A stretch of DNA of 21,520 bases, taken from DAOTXN01 sp034435435. Its GTDB lineage: Bacteria; Chloroflexota; Anaerolineae; S140-20. The notes under the pieces were generated by a model. That model did not search any database. It saw only the letters and a list, made by a program, of their open reading frames with translations, and had not been told where the DNA came from. The translations under genes and the position numbers were made by a program. This document shows, piece by piece, positions 14,504-21,419 of the stretch. Each line of letters opens with the position of its first letter. The first letter of the stretch is position 1. The stretch is from assembly GCA_034435435.1 (NCBI GenBank), contig DAOTXN010000078.1, positions 1 through 21,520 of the forward strand. Direction: 5' to 3'.

Positions 14504-14544
14504 TTGACATACCGATAACCACTCTAACAAAACGTTAACGTTTT
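14504..14544 (+). promoter_or_regulatory. TTGACA box and perfect 16-bp palindrome upstream of the FmdB-htpG pair
   Basis: TTGACA at 14504-14509 lies 2 nt after the gamma-subunit stop. A possible weak -10 (TAACAA, 14525-14530) overlaps AAAACGTTAACGTTTT at 14529-14544, a perfect 16-bp palindrome with no loop. Placement at the transcription start suggests an operator and not a terminator hairpin. Confidence 0.45.
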
Positions 14545-14567
14545 TCAGGCTCGTTCTAACATCCGTC

Positions 14568-14589
14568 TTATACCACTCGAGTATGATAA
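14568..14589. promoter_or_regulatory. 22-bp imperfect palindrome upstream of the FmdB-htpG pair
   Basis: TTAT-N3-ACTCGAGT-N3-ATAA, 36 bp before the FmdB ATG, with TATGAT and GATAAT (-10-like) inside and overlapping its right arm. It recalls half-sites of the CIRCE heat-shock operator (ACTC / GAGT) but lacks the 9-bp CIRCE spacer. Confidence 0.35.
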
Positions 14590-14625
14590 TGAGACGTAAC
14601 GATCTATTGGTCAGCGGAGAAGAGA

Positions 14626-14892
14626 ATGCCAGCATACATCTATCAGTGCCCGGCGTGCGGGGCGCGCTTTGAGACGCAACGCCGCTTTGGAGAACCCCAC
14701 CCTACCCTATGCCCACACGGACATACGGGGGTGCAGCGCGTTTTTGCGCCTCCCATCGTCATCTTTAAAGGCTCGGGCTTTTACGTCACCGACAATGGCC
14801 GCAACGGCCTGGTGAGCCGGCGCAAAGACAAAACGGCGTCAGAAACAAGCCAGGAGACCGCCAAAACGGAAAAAACGGAGAACAACGTATGA
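14626..14892 (+). CDS. FmdB-type zinc-ribbon protein
   Basis: Small putative regulatory protein of unknown target. The 88 residues begin MPAYIYQCPACG, the usual FmdB start, with Cys8 and Cys11 as the first zinc pair. The second pair is CPHGH (Cys29 with His31 or His33) where FmdB proteins normally have CPxC, so one Cys ligand is replaced by His. The C-terminal 25 residues (RRKDKTASETSQETAKTEK) are hydrophilic and unstructured. ATG at 14626 follows GCGGAGAAGAG. Its stop overlaps the htpG start by 4 nt (ATGA), so the two are translationally coupled, which suggests a stress-related role; this is inferred from position only. Confidence 0.82.
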   Translation: MPAYIYQCPACGARFETQRRFGEPHPTLCPHGHTGVQRVFAPPIVIFKGSGFYVTDNGRNGLVSRRKDKTASETSQETAKTEKTENNV

Positions 14893-16778
14893 CCGGCACA
14901 ACTCAAGCCGAATCGCACGAATTTCGAGCCCAGGTTCAGCAACTGCTGCACATTCTGGCCCACTCGCTCTACACCGACCGCGAGATTTTCCTACGAGAGC
15001 TGATCTCTAACGCCTCCGACGCCCTTAACCGTATGCAGTTCGAGCTGCTCACCAACCGCGATGTGCGCGACCCTGAAGCCGAGCTGGCCGTTCGCCTGAG
15101 CTTCGACGAACAAGCCAAAACCCTCACCATCGCCGACACCGGCATCGGTATGAATCGGGACGAGTTGGTTGAAAACCTGGGTACCATCGCCCAGTCGGGG
15201 GCGCGAGCGTTTCTGGAGAGCCTGCAGGCCGACCAGCGCTCCACCGACGTGATCGGCCAGTTTGGCGTGGGGTTCTACTCGGTCTTTATGGTGGCCGAAG
15301 AGGTGCGTGTGACCTCGCGCTCCTACCGGCCCGCCGACGATGCCTGGACCTGGGTGTCGCAGGGCCAGAACACCTTTTCGGTCGAGCCGGCCACCCAATC
15401 CGGGCGGGGTACGGTCATCCAGATCAAGCTCAAAGACGACGCGGCCGAGTTCGCCCAGGGCTACCGGCTGGAGCAAATCGTCAAAAAGCACTCCGATTTC
15501 GTCGCTTTTCCCATCTACCTGGTGACGAGAGACGGCGACGAGACCAAAGAGCGGGTGATCAACCAACGCACGGCCCTATGGCGTCAGTCGCCTCAAGAGG
15601 TCGCCGACGACCGTTACACAGACTTTTACCGCCAGCTCACTCTGGATTTTGAACAGCCGCGCCTCCACCTGCACATCGTCACAGACGCGCCCGTGCAGAC
15701 ATACGCCGTGCTATATGTGCCCGCAAAACGGGAGCGAGGCTTTCTGAGCCTGCGCACCGATCACGGCCTCAAACTCTACTCGCGCAAAATTCTCATTCAG
15801 GAATACAACAAGGACCTTCTGCCCAACTATTTGCGCTTCGTAGAAGGTGTGGTGGACTCGGAGGACTTGCCGCTCAACATCTCGCGCGAGTCGGTGCAGG
15901 CCAGTCTGGTGATGAACCGCATCGGACGCGTCCTGCGCAAACGGCTCATCGGCGAGCTGGAGGAGATGGCCCAAAAGCGCCCCACAGACTACTCGGCGTT
16001 TTGGCGCGAGTTCGGCGCGTTCATTAAAGAGGGCATCGCCACCGACCCGGCCAGTCACGCCGATCTGGTCAAGCTGTTGCGCTTTCATTCGTCCCACGAC
16101 GGCGATGATTTGGTCTCGCTGGCCGAATACGTCGCGCAGATGGGCGAGGACCAAAAAGCTATCTATTACATCCTGGGCGAAGACCTGGCTTCGGTCGCCA
16201 GCAGTCCACATTTGGACTATTTCAAGGCCCACGAAATTAAAGTGCTGTACCTGGTCGATCCCATCGATAGCTTTGCCGTGATGGCGCTGCGTGAATTCGA
16301 AGGCAAGCCACTCAAAAACGTGGACGACGCCGATTTAGAGTTACCAAAAGCGGAAAAAATCGAGGAAGCTGCCGAGACGCTCCCTCAAGCCGACCTGGAC
16401 CGGCTCATCGAACGCTTCAAAAGTGTGTTGAGCGAACGTGTGACCGAGGTGCGTGAGTCCAAGCTGCTCACCGATAGCCCGATTCGACTGGTCTCGCCCG
16501 CCGACGACCCGGCGCGCGAGATGCAGCGCGTGCGTCGCTTGCTCAACCAGGATTACGAGGCGCCCAAAAAGATAGTGGAAATTAACCGCCGCCACCCGCT
16601 GGTGCGCGATCTGGCCCAACTGGTCGCCGGCCGGCCTAACGAAGCACTGATCGATCCGGCCATCGAGCAGCTGTACGAAAACGCCCTACTGCTGGAGGGA
16701 TTACACCCCAACCCGGCCGGGATGGTGGCGCGGGTGCAAAAGCTGCTGGAACGGGCCGCAGCAGCGCTGGTGGGGTAG
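14889..16778 (+). CDS. htpG: Molecular chaperone HtpG (bacterial Hsp90)
   Basis: ATP-driven dimeric chaperone of the cytosol. The 629-residue protein has the normal three-domain layout. The GHKL ATPase domain shows ELISNASDA (Glu37 general base, Asn41 Mg ligand), IADTGIGM (Asp83), AQSGARAFLE lid and IGQFGVGFYSVFMVA. The middle domain carries LNISRESVQ with the catalytic-loop Arg. The C-terminal dimerisation domain ends in AAALVG with no MEEVD tail, as in bacteria. The start is the ATG of an ATGA overlap with the FmdB-type gene, and ENNV/GTATGA leaves little room for its own ribosome binding site, so expression is probably coupled. Confidence 0.97.
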   Translation: MTGTTQAESHEFRAQVQQLLHILAHSLYTDREIFLRELISNASDALNRMQFELLTNRDVRDPEAELAVRLSFDEQAKTLTIADTGIGMNRDELVENLGTIAQSGARAFLESLQADQRSTDVIGQFGVGFYSVFMVAEEVRVTSRSYRPADDAWTWVSQGQNTFSVEPATQSGRGTVIQIKLKDDAAEFAQGYRLEQIVKKHSDFVAFPIYLVTRDGDETKERVINQRTALWRQSPQEVADDRYTDFYRQLTLDFEQPRLHLHIVTDAPVQTYAVLYVPAKRERGFLSLRTDHGLKLYSRKILIQEYNKDLLPNYLRFVEGVVDSEDLPLNISRESVQASLVMNRIGRVLRKRLIGELEEMAQKRPTDYSAFWREFGAFIKEGIATDPASHADLVKLLRFHSSHDGDDLVSLAEYVAQMGEDQKAIYYILGEDLASVASSPHLDYFKAHEIKVLYLVDPIDSFAVMALREFEGKPLKNVDDADLELPKAEKIEEAAETLPQADLDRLIERFKSVLSERVTEVRESKLLTDSPIRLVSPADDPAREMQRVRRLLNQDYEAPKKIVEINRRHPLVRDLAQLVAGRPNEALIDPAIEQLYENALLLEGLHPNPAGMVARVQKLLERAAAALVG

Positions 16779-16783
16779 CGCGA

Positions 16784-16801
16784 TGTGCGACGCACCTTTT
16801 T
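16784..16801 (+). terminator. Possible terminator in the convergent gap after htpG
   Basis: GTGC-GAC-GCAC mini-hairpin followed by CCTTTTT, in the 40-bp gap between htpG and the convergent aconitase X small-subunit gene. The stem is short. The same 12 bases recur in inverted form at 32-43, so it may equally be a remnant of a dispersed repeat. Confidence 0.3.
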
Positions 16802-16818
16802 AGACCAGCCTGTTTCCG

Positions 16819-17316
16819 TCACTGCTCCAATTCGGCGCGCAGGCGGGCCGCCTCGGCCTCGGCAGCGTCAGCGCGTTCAGCTTCGACCCGCTCCACCCAC
16901 AGCCTATCCACGTCGAGCAGCACCCGGTCGCCAGTGGCGATCTGGTCAATGGCAACCCGGTCCAGCATCGGAATCTCGCTGATGATGGCCCCCACAGCCA
17001 CAATCGGCTCGCTCTCGGCGTTCACCATCGCCGCCGGCGCGACGCCATTCTTTTTCAGCCGGTACAAAATATAGCTGCCCACTGTGCTGCCCTTGCCGGT
17101 CGGAAAGACCAGCACCCGCCCGGCCACGCATTGCCCCTGTAACGCATGTCCCAACTCGAGCACCACGCCTGTCTGTGGGTCTACCCCGCCAAAAAAACCC
17201 ATCGGCTCTGGACTGACCAGCGCCTCCCCTTCCGCCCGTCCCGCCTTGATCACCCGCCCAGTCAATTCTACGCAGCTCACACCCGGTTTCGTCCTTCGTC
17301 CTTTGTCCTTCGTCAT
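16819..17316 (-). CDS. Aconitase X small subunit (swivel domain, DUF126-type)
   Basis: Swivelling domain that closes over the active site of the large subunit. The 165-residue protein contains the DUF126 core: GRVIKAGRAEGEALVS, PMGFFGGVDPQTG, VLVFPTGKGSTVGSYILYRL with the conserved GKGS serine, and VAVGAIISEIPMLD. A 20-residue Ala/Glu/Arg helix at the C-terminus (EAERADAAEAEAARLRAEL) is an unusual coiled-coil-like tail. The start chosen is ATG at 17316 in an ATGA overlap with the large-subunit stop. The following codons, ACGAAGGACAAAGGACGAAG, are repeat DNA, so GTG at 17280 just before the conserved core is a real alternative. With the large subunit it forms either phosphomevalonate dehydratase or a cis-3-hydroxyproline dehydratase-like enzyme. 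Confidence 0.87.
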   Translation of the reverse strand: MTKDKGRRTKPGVSCVELTGRVIKAGRAEGEALVSPEPMGFFGGVDPQTGVVLELGHALQGQCVAGRVLVFPTGKGSTVGSYILYRLKKNGVAPAAMVNAESEPIVAVGAIISEIPMLDRVAIDQIATGDRVLLDVDRLWVERVEAERADAAEAEAARLRAELEQ

Positions 17317-18593
17317 TCTTCCCCCCACCGCCCTTCCACCGCCGCCTCGATGCACTGCTCCAGCGATCCGTAACGCACTGCCAGCCCAGCATGGCTCGGC
17401 CCGTAAAACGCCCCTTTGCCCGACGGCGTCGCCATGCTGCGAAAACCCATCTCATGCACTGGCGCGACGACCACGCACGTGTCGGCCACGATCTGTCCGC
17501 CGCACGCTTCCAACGCCGCCAGCAGTCCTGATTGCTCTGCCTGCCGGCGCACGTCGCGCGCCGCCGTGACCCACAACGCCGACCGCACATTTCGCCTGTT
17601 GAGCAGCGCCGCCACTTGCTCGACCTCGGCCAGCGAAGCGTGTGGGCAGCCGATCCAGACCAGGTCGATGGCGGAGGTTAGGTATTGGGGATTGGGTATT
17701 GAGCGAGAGAGGGCAGCGTAACCCGGTGATAAATCTCTAATCTCCAATCTCTCTGCATCGGGAGCCAGCACGTCGGCCCTGGCGACCACTTCGGGCGTCA
17801 CACCAGCCACGTGATACAATCCCACCGCGCCGCTGGCCGCCATCGCCGCGCCCAACGCCTTCAACCTGTCCCAATCCCCAATCCTTCGACCACGCTCAGG
17901 ACAGGCCCCCAAATCCCAATCCCAACTCTCCAACCCCTCAAAAAACGGCGCGCGATTCCGCGCGACCTGGCCCACCAGATAGCCCAATGCGCCAAAATCC
18001 GCCGTCGAGACGACCGGGCAGCGCACCGTCACATGCAGCGTCGCCCGCCGGTTTGCATCCAGATGCAAGCCGTAGGCCGCCGTGCGCCCGGTGATGGCCG
18101 CCGCCAGCGCGCTGGGGCCGCCCTCGCGGTTAGTGCGCGCCCCCAGGACCGAGTTGGCAAAGCTCACCGCCGACGACTCAGCCCAGGCCACATGCTCACC
18201 CAACCCGGGCCGGTTGCCCACCAGGTACGGCGTGCAGGTGCAGGTCGTCGTCACATCCATACGGGCAAAAGCCTCAACGACGGCCAATTGTTTGTGCGCA
18301 AAGGCCGCGTCGAAACCCAGCTCGCGCCAGCGGACCAGGTCCATCCCGGTCGGGTTCAGCGTGGTCGGCACGCGGGCGCGGGCGCCCTGCGCGGCCCATT
18401 CGGCCAAAAATTCCAGCCCGGCGTCGCCCAGGTTTTTGTAGCTCACTCCAGCCACCTGCACGCTGGACACCGGCGACAGGCGCTCCGCCCCGTAAATGCG
18501 TCCCAGCGCTGTTACGATCTCCATCGCCTTGCGCACACCAGGACCGCGCTCGCCGCCTAGCATGGCCTGTTCTTCTGACGATAGGTTCATCAT
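17313..18593 (-). CDS. Aconitase X large (catalytic) subunit, DUF521-type dehydratase
   Basis: Iron-sulfur dehydratase of the AcnX group, active with the overlapping small subunit. The 426-residue protein shows NLGDAGLEFL, TTLNPTGMDL at 77-86, TTTCTCTPYL with Cys118/Cys120, GEHVAWAESSAVSFANSVLGARTNREGGPSAL at 132-163, WIGCPH with Cys316, and ADTCVVVAP with Cys373; the cysteines are the likely cluster ligands. Known AcnX enzymes are bacterial cis-3-hydroxy-L-proline dehydratase and archaeal phosphomevalonate dehydratase. Nearby mvaA favours the latter without proving it. ATGATG start: the second ATG (18590) lies 6 nt after AGGAG. Residues about 220-242 and 280-307 are coded by dispersed-repeat DNA inserted in frame (see repeat entries), which might affect loops or activity. 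Confidence 0.9.
   Translation of the reverse strand: MMNLSSEEQAMLGGERGPGVRKAMEIVTALGRIYGAERLSPVSSVQVAGVSYKNLGDAGLEFLAEWAAQGARARVPTTLNPTGMDLVRWRELGFDAAFAHKQLAVVEAFARMDVTTTCTCTPYLVGNRPGLGEHVAWAESSAVSFANSVLGARTNREGGPSALAAAITGRTAAYGLHLDANRRATLHVTVRCPVVSTADFGALGYLVGQVARNRAPFFEGLESWDWDLGACPERGRRIGDWDRLKALGAAMAASGAVGLYHVAGVTPEVVARADVLAPDAERLEIRDLSPGYAALSRSIPNPQYLTSAIDLVWIGCPHASLAEVEQVAALLNRRNVRSALWVTAARDVRRQAEQSGLLAALEACGGQIVADTCVVVAPVHEMGFRSMATPSGKGAFYGPSHAGLAVRYGSLEQCIEAAVEGRWGEE
17675..17755. repeat. In-frame repeat DNA inside aconitase X, second patch
   Basis: GGTATTGGGGATTGGGTATT at 17681-17700 and AAATCTCTAATCTCCAATCT at 17731-17750 flank about 30 bp. It codes for residues around 280-307 of the large subunit (RLEIRDLSPGY... 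to YLTSA). Composition differs sharply from the GC-rich gene, yet the frame is kept. Confidence 0.6.
17870..17936. repeat. In-frame repeat DNA inside aconitase X, first patch
   Basis: CCCAATCCCCAATC, then the CCTTCGACCACGCTCAGGACA copy of the CCTGAGC-CGAAGG repeat (17883-17903), then CCCAAATCCCAATCCC. It codes for residues about 220-242 (ESWDWDLGACPERGRRIGDW). Two repeat families are nested in one coding patch without a frameshift. Confidence 0.7.
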
Positions 18594-18634
18594 CCTCTCC
18601 TGTGACCACCACCCGCATCAAAAATTCGCTCGTC

Positions 18635-18663
18635 AGTATACTGTGGAGCGGGCCGGGCGTCAA
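18635..18663 (-). promoter_or_regulatory. Sigma-70-type promoter for the aconitase X pair
   Basis: Read on the minus strand: TTGACG, exactly 17 nt, TATACT. The predicted start near 18628 gives a leader of about 35 nt before the ATG, with AGGAGAGG as ribosome binding site. The rest of the 18594-18810 gap shows no gene. Confidence 0.65.
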
Positions 18664-18810
18664 AAAACGCAGTATAGTCGCAGCCCAGCGAGGAAGCATT
18701 CGCATGGCAGCGACGTTGAGCACAGCCACGCCCGGGCCTTCCTCACCCCATCGGCCGGGAGCGGCCCTTGTTCAAATCCCGACCTCCTAGCACAAGCCCC
18801 CGCTTTGCGG

Positions 18811-18816
18811 TATAAT
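18811..18816 (+). promoter_or_regulatory. Consensus -10 box before the polysaccharide deacetylase gene
   Basis: TATAAT, with only a poor -35 (TAGCAC at 18788-18793, 17-nt spacing). It overlaps the first in-frame ATG (18815), so that codon would lie upstream of the transcript. This supports GTG at 18851 as the start. Confidence 0.4.
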
Positions 18817-18850
18817 GCGCCGCGGGTCATCTACTGGGAGCCAAGCACAC

Positions 18851-19927
18851 GTGTCGCAAACCGTTCGCAGTTTGGGCCTAACCTTTTCGGGCCTGCTGAT
18901 GCTAGGCCTGGTGACACTCGTCGCCGGGCTAGGCGTCGTGTGGCCGGCATTGGTCCCGACTGCCACCGCTACCGCGACTCCCTCACCCACCGCTACCGCC
19001 ACGCCCAGCCCAACGTCTACCTCGACCGCCACCCCCACCCCGACTGCGACGCCGACGACACGCCAACTCGTCGGTTCCCGCATCACGGTTGTCCCGCCGA
19101 TCTCAACGCGCTTGCGCCGTCCTACCCACACGCCCACACCCACACCGACTGAAACGCCAACGCCCACTGCGACCCCCAGCCCCACCCCTACCCCCACCGC
19201 TACCGCGACCCCCTTTCCCACTCCCGACGGCCAGGCGCGCGCCGTGCGCGTGCCCATCTTGATGTACCATTATATCTCTGCCCCGCCCGCCGACGCCGAC
19301 ACTTATCGGCGCGACCTGTCAGTAACACCCGAAAATCTGGACGCACAATTAGCGTGGCTACGCGAAAACGGCTACACTGCGATTACCTTGCAGCACTTGC
19401 TCTACCATCTGACCCTGGGCTGGCCGCTGCCTGAAAAACCGATCATCCTCACCTTTGACGATGGCTACGCCGACGCTTACGCCAATGCCTTTCCGATCCT
19501 ACAAAAATACGGCTTTGTGGGCACTTTTTTCATCATCACCGACCGCATCACCTTTGGCGACCCCAACTACGCCACCTGGGACCAGATCATCGAGATGCAC
19601 AATGCTGGGATGGACATCCAGAGCCACACCCGCACCCACCCCGACCTACGCGGCCTGTCCGAGGCCCAACTGTTGTGGCAAATCCTCGGCTCCAAAGAAG
19701 CCATCGAAGCGCGCACGAACAAGCAAGTGCACTTTTTCTGCTACCCCTCCGGCAAATACGACGCCAATGCCATCCGCGCCCTGCAGCAGTATGGCTATTG
19801 GGCCGCCGTCACCACCGAATATGGCGCGACCCACTCATTGGACAACTTGTTCACGCTTAAACGCATCCGTATCCGCGCCACCGACACCATCGAAACTTTT
19901 GTCCAAAAAGTAACCCAACACGGCTGA
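18851..19927 (+). CDS. Membrane-anchored polysaccharide deacetylase (CE4 / NodB domain)
   Basis: Predicted to remove acetyl groups from an extracellular polysaccharide or peptidoglycan. The start is GTG at 18851, 10 nt after GGGAG; the ATG at 18815 overlaps the TATAAT box. From there (358 residues): one membrane helix at about 8-31, Thr/Pro/Ala repeat linkers at 36-70 and 91-125 around a short basic segment (RQLVGSRITVV... RLRR), and a NodB domain from about 131. Catalytic motifs are TFDDGYADAY (Asp203, Asp204), SHTRTH (zinc His259 and His263) and CYPSGKYD at 297-304. The linker is of the kind common in Chloroflexota surface proteins and would hold the catalytic domain away from the membrane. 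The genes on both sides are not obviously related. Confidence 0.9.
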   Translation: MSQTVRSLGLTFSGLLMLGLVTLVAGLGVVWPALVPTATATATPSPTATATPSPTSTSTATPTPTATPTTRQLVGSRITVVPPISTRLRRPTHTPTPTPTETPTPTATPSPTPTPTATATPFPTPDGQARAVRVPILMYHYISAPPADADTYRRDLSVTPENLDAQLAWLRENGYTAITLQHLLYHLTLGWPLPEKPIILTFDDGYADAYANAFPILQKYGFVGTFFIITDRITFGDPNYATWDQIIEMHNAGMDIQSHTRTHPDLRGLSEAQLLWQILGSKEAIEARTNKQVHFFCYPSGKYDANAIRALQQYGYWAAVTTEYGATHSLDNLFTLKRIRIRATDTIETFVQKVTQHG

Positions 19928-19959
19928 TTTACCACCAAACAGACTTTCAGTGCTATCTT

Positions 19960-20026
19960 GACAGGATTTACAAAATTTACAGGATTTCAATTGACACAAA
20001 TAGGCTAACATCCTGTACATCCTGCC
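19960..20026. repeat. CAGGATTTACAGGAT-type imperfect inverted repeat
   Basis: GACAGGATTTAC and TTTACAGGATTT (19960-19988) face their complement ATCCTGTACATCCTG (20010-20024). This occupies the middle of the 317-bp gap between the deacetylase gene and mvaA. The remainder, 20030-20150, is AT-rich with no visible gene. Confidence 0.65.
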
Positions 20027-20173
20027 CAAGGTGCTATCCATTCTATGCGCCGTTTTATCGCAATCAACTGCTGAAAGGCCCAACCACGATTTAATGTGGC
20101 TCTATCTAGTGGTGAAATCGAGAGATTTTTACGGATTTTTTATCCGGGCTGATAGTTTTTGACAGGCTTTTGG

Positions 20174-20182
20174 TGCTATACT
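20174..20182 (+). promoter_or_regulatory. Extended -10 promoter element for mvaA
   Basis: TGCTATACT fits TGnTATAAT with one mismatch; no good -35 lies 17 nt upstream. TTGACA at 20159-20164 is too close (12 nt) to pair with it. The predicted start near 20189 would put the 20199-20226 hairpin in the mvaA leader. Confidence 0.4.
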
Positions 20183-20198
20183 GGCTTTATAAAACAAG

Positions 20199-20226
20199 AG
20201 GCCCCAACAACAAGTCGGGCCTTTTT
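20199..20226 (+). terminator. Rho-independent terminator or attenuator in the mvaA leader
   Basis: AGGCCC and GGGCCT stems with a 12-nt loop, extended by A-U pairs and one G-U, followed by TTTTT. It lies between the predicted mvaA promoter and its ATG. It may end transcripts from upstream, or attenuate mvaA itself. Confidence 0.65.
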
Positions 20227-20244
20227 GTGCGTATGGAGTAAACG

Positions 20245-21135
20245 ATGACCATTTCATCGCAAATAGCGGGTTTTTATAACCATCCACTCAAAGAACGGCT
20301 TGATCTGCTGGCCGAGCAGATCGACCTCACACCAGACGAAATCGCCCTCTTGCGCGGCGGCGGTCTCAGTGTGGAGCGAGCCGAGCAAATGATCGAAAAC
20401 GTGGTCGGCGTGCATGGCCTGCCGTTGGGGATCGCCGCCAACTTTCAAATCAACGAGCGCGACGTGCTCGTACCGATGGCCATCGAAGAGCCGTCTGTCG
20501 TGGCCGGGGCCAGTCTGGCCGCCAAACTGGCCCGCGCTGGCGGCGGCTTTCAAGCCCACGCCACCGACCCGGTGATGATCGGCCAGATGCAAGTATTGGA
20601 TCTGGCCGACCCGTGGACCGCCCGTTTCCAACTGCTCCACGCCAAAGACCGCCTACTTGAGGCCGCCAACGCTGTAGACCCGGTCATCGTTGGGCTGGGC
20701 GGCGGCGCGCGCGATGTGCAGGCGCGTGTGTTCGAGCGCACTCCCGTCGGCCCTATGCTCATCGTGCATCTGCTGTACGATTGCCGTGACGCCATGGGCG
20801 CCAACGCCGTCAACACCGCCGTCGAACGGCTGGCTCCACTCGTCAAAGAAATCACCGGCGGGCGGGTGCTGCTGCGCATCCTGAGCAACCTGGCCGATCA
20901 GCGCCTGGCCCGCGCCCACTGCGCCATCCCGGTGGATGTTCTGGCCTTTGGCGACTTTGACGGATGGCGTGTCGCTCAGGGTATTATGGAAGCATGGGCT
21001 TTCGCCGCCGTCGACCCCTACCGCGCCGCCACCCATAACAAAGGCATTATGAACGGCATAGATGCCGTGCTCGTCGCCACCGGGAACGACTGGCGCGCCG
21101 TCGAAGCCGCCGCGCCACACATTTGGCATGTATAA
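20245..21135 (+). pseudogene. mvaA: Class II hydroxymethylglutaryl-CoA reductase, truncated at the C-terminus
   Basis: HMG-CoA reductase interconverts HMG-CoA and mevalonate. The 296-residue frame matches the class II enzyme over its N-terminal two thirds: IENVVGVHGLPLGIAANF at 50-67, EEPSVVAG at 81-88 (Glu82), RDAMGANAVN at 181-190, HNKGIMNGIDAV at 264-275 (Lys266) and GNDW at 280-283 (Asp282). Family members are about 430 residues and need a His near position 380, which is missing. Similarity stops after VEAAA (residue 290); PHIWHV and the stop are coded by the reverse of a restriction gene. ATG at 20245 follows GGAG by 8 nt. As it stands the product lacks the catalytic His and C-terminal domain. 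The break is either a genuine insertion or an assembly join. Confidence 0.9.
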
Positions 21136-21419
21136 CCGTTTCGCTCTAATACCCATGCCCTTGTTTCCTTGGATACACCACGTTTGAATGCTGGAAGTCG
21201 CTGGGTAGTTTCCAACAGGTATTGGCCAGGACGTAGATCAGCACGGTCTTTATGGGAAAGAATTTGATAACCTTCTTCGTTGCGTAATTCGCGTACACGC
21301 CGAGCCCACTCTACTGCGCCACCTGCCGCTGCTTGAATCTCTCTGGATTCAACTACTTTACCAATATTAGTCAAAAAGAAATCTAGCACCAAACTCTTTG
21401 ACCCTTTTTTTCTTGCCAT
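21111..21419 (-). pseudogene. HNH-type restriction endonuclease, N-terminal part only
   Basis: The frame runs from ATG 21419 toward the left. About 102 residues look like an HNH restriction enzyme: MARKKGSKSLVLDFFLTNIG, an RVRELRNEEGYQILSHKDR segment, LRPGQYLLE and RGVSKETRAWVLERNGYTCQMCG with the zinc pair Cys98/Cys101. The HNH catalytic His/Asn residues that should follow are absent: the frame continues to a stop at 21018 only as the reverse complement of mvaA. GGAG stands 10 nt before the ATG, and the gene overlaps the upstream methyltransferase by 53 nt, the order usual for a type II system. The DNA here is clearly AT-richer than the rest of the window, which suggests transfer from elsewhere. 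Confidence 0.75.

Noticed and set aside
14568..14589. CIRCE operator upstream of htpG
   Set aside because: The ACTC and GAGT half-sites touch each other, whereas CIRCE has a 9-bp spacer and GC at the next positions; kept only as an unnamed palindrome.
17811..18560. Plus-strand open frame of about 250 codons over aconitase X
   Set aside because: It is antisense to a well-matched AcnX large subunit and shows no domain; shadow frame.
18773..18795. GTTCAAATCCC, like the T-loop of a tRNA
   Set aside because: The 5' side of the T-stem does not pair, and no matching acceptor or anticodon arm is found in the preceding 80 bases.
20159..20164. TTGACA as -35 for mvaA
   Set aside because: It is only 12 nt from TATACT and 23 nt from TATAAA, neither a workable spacing.
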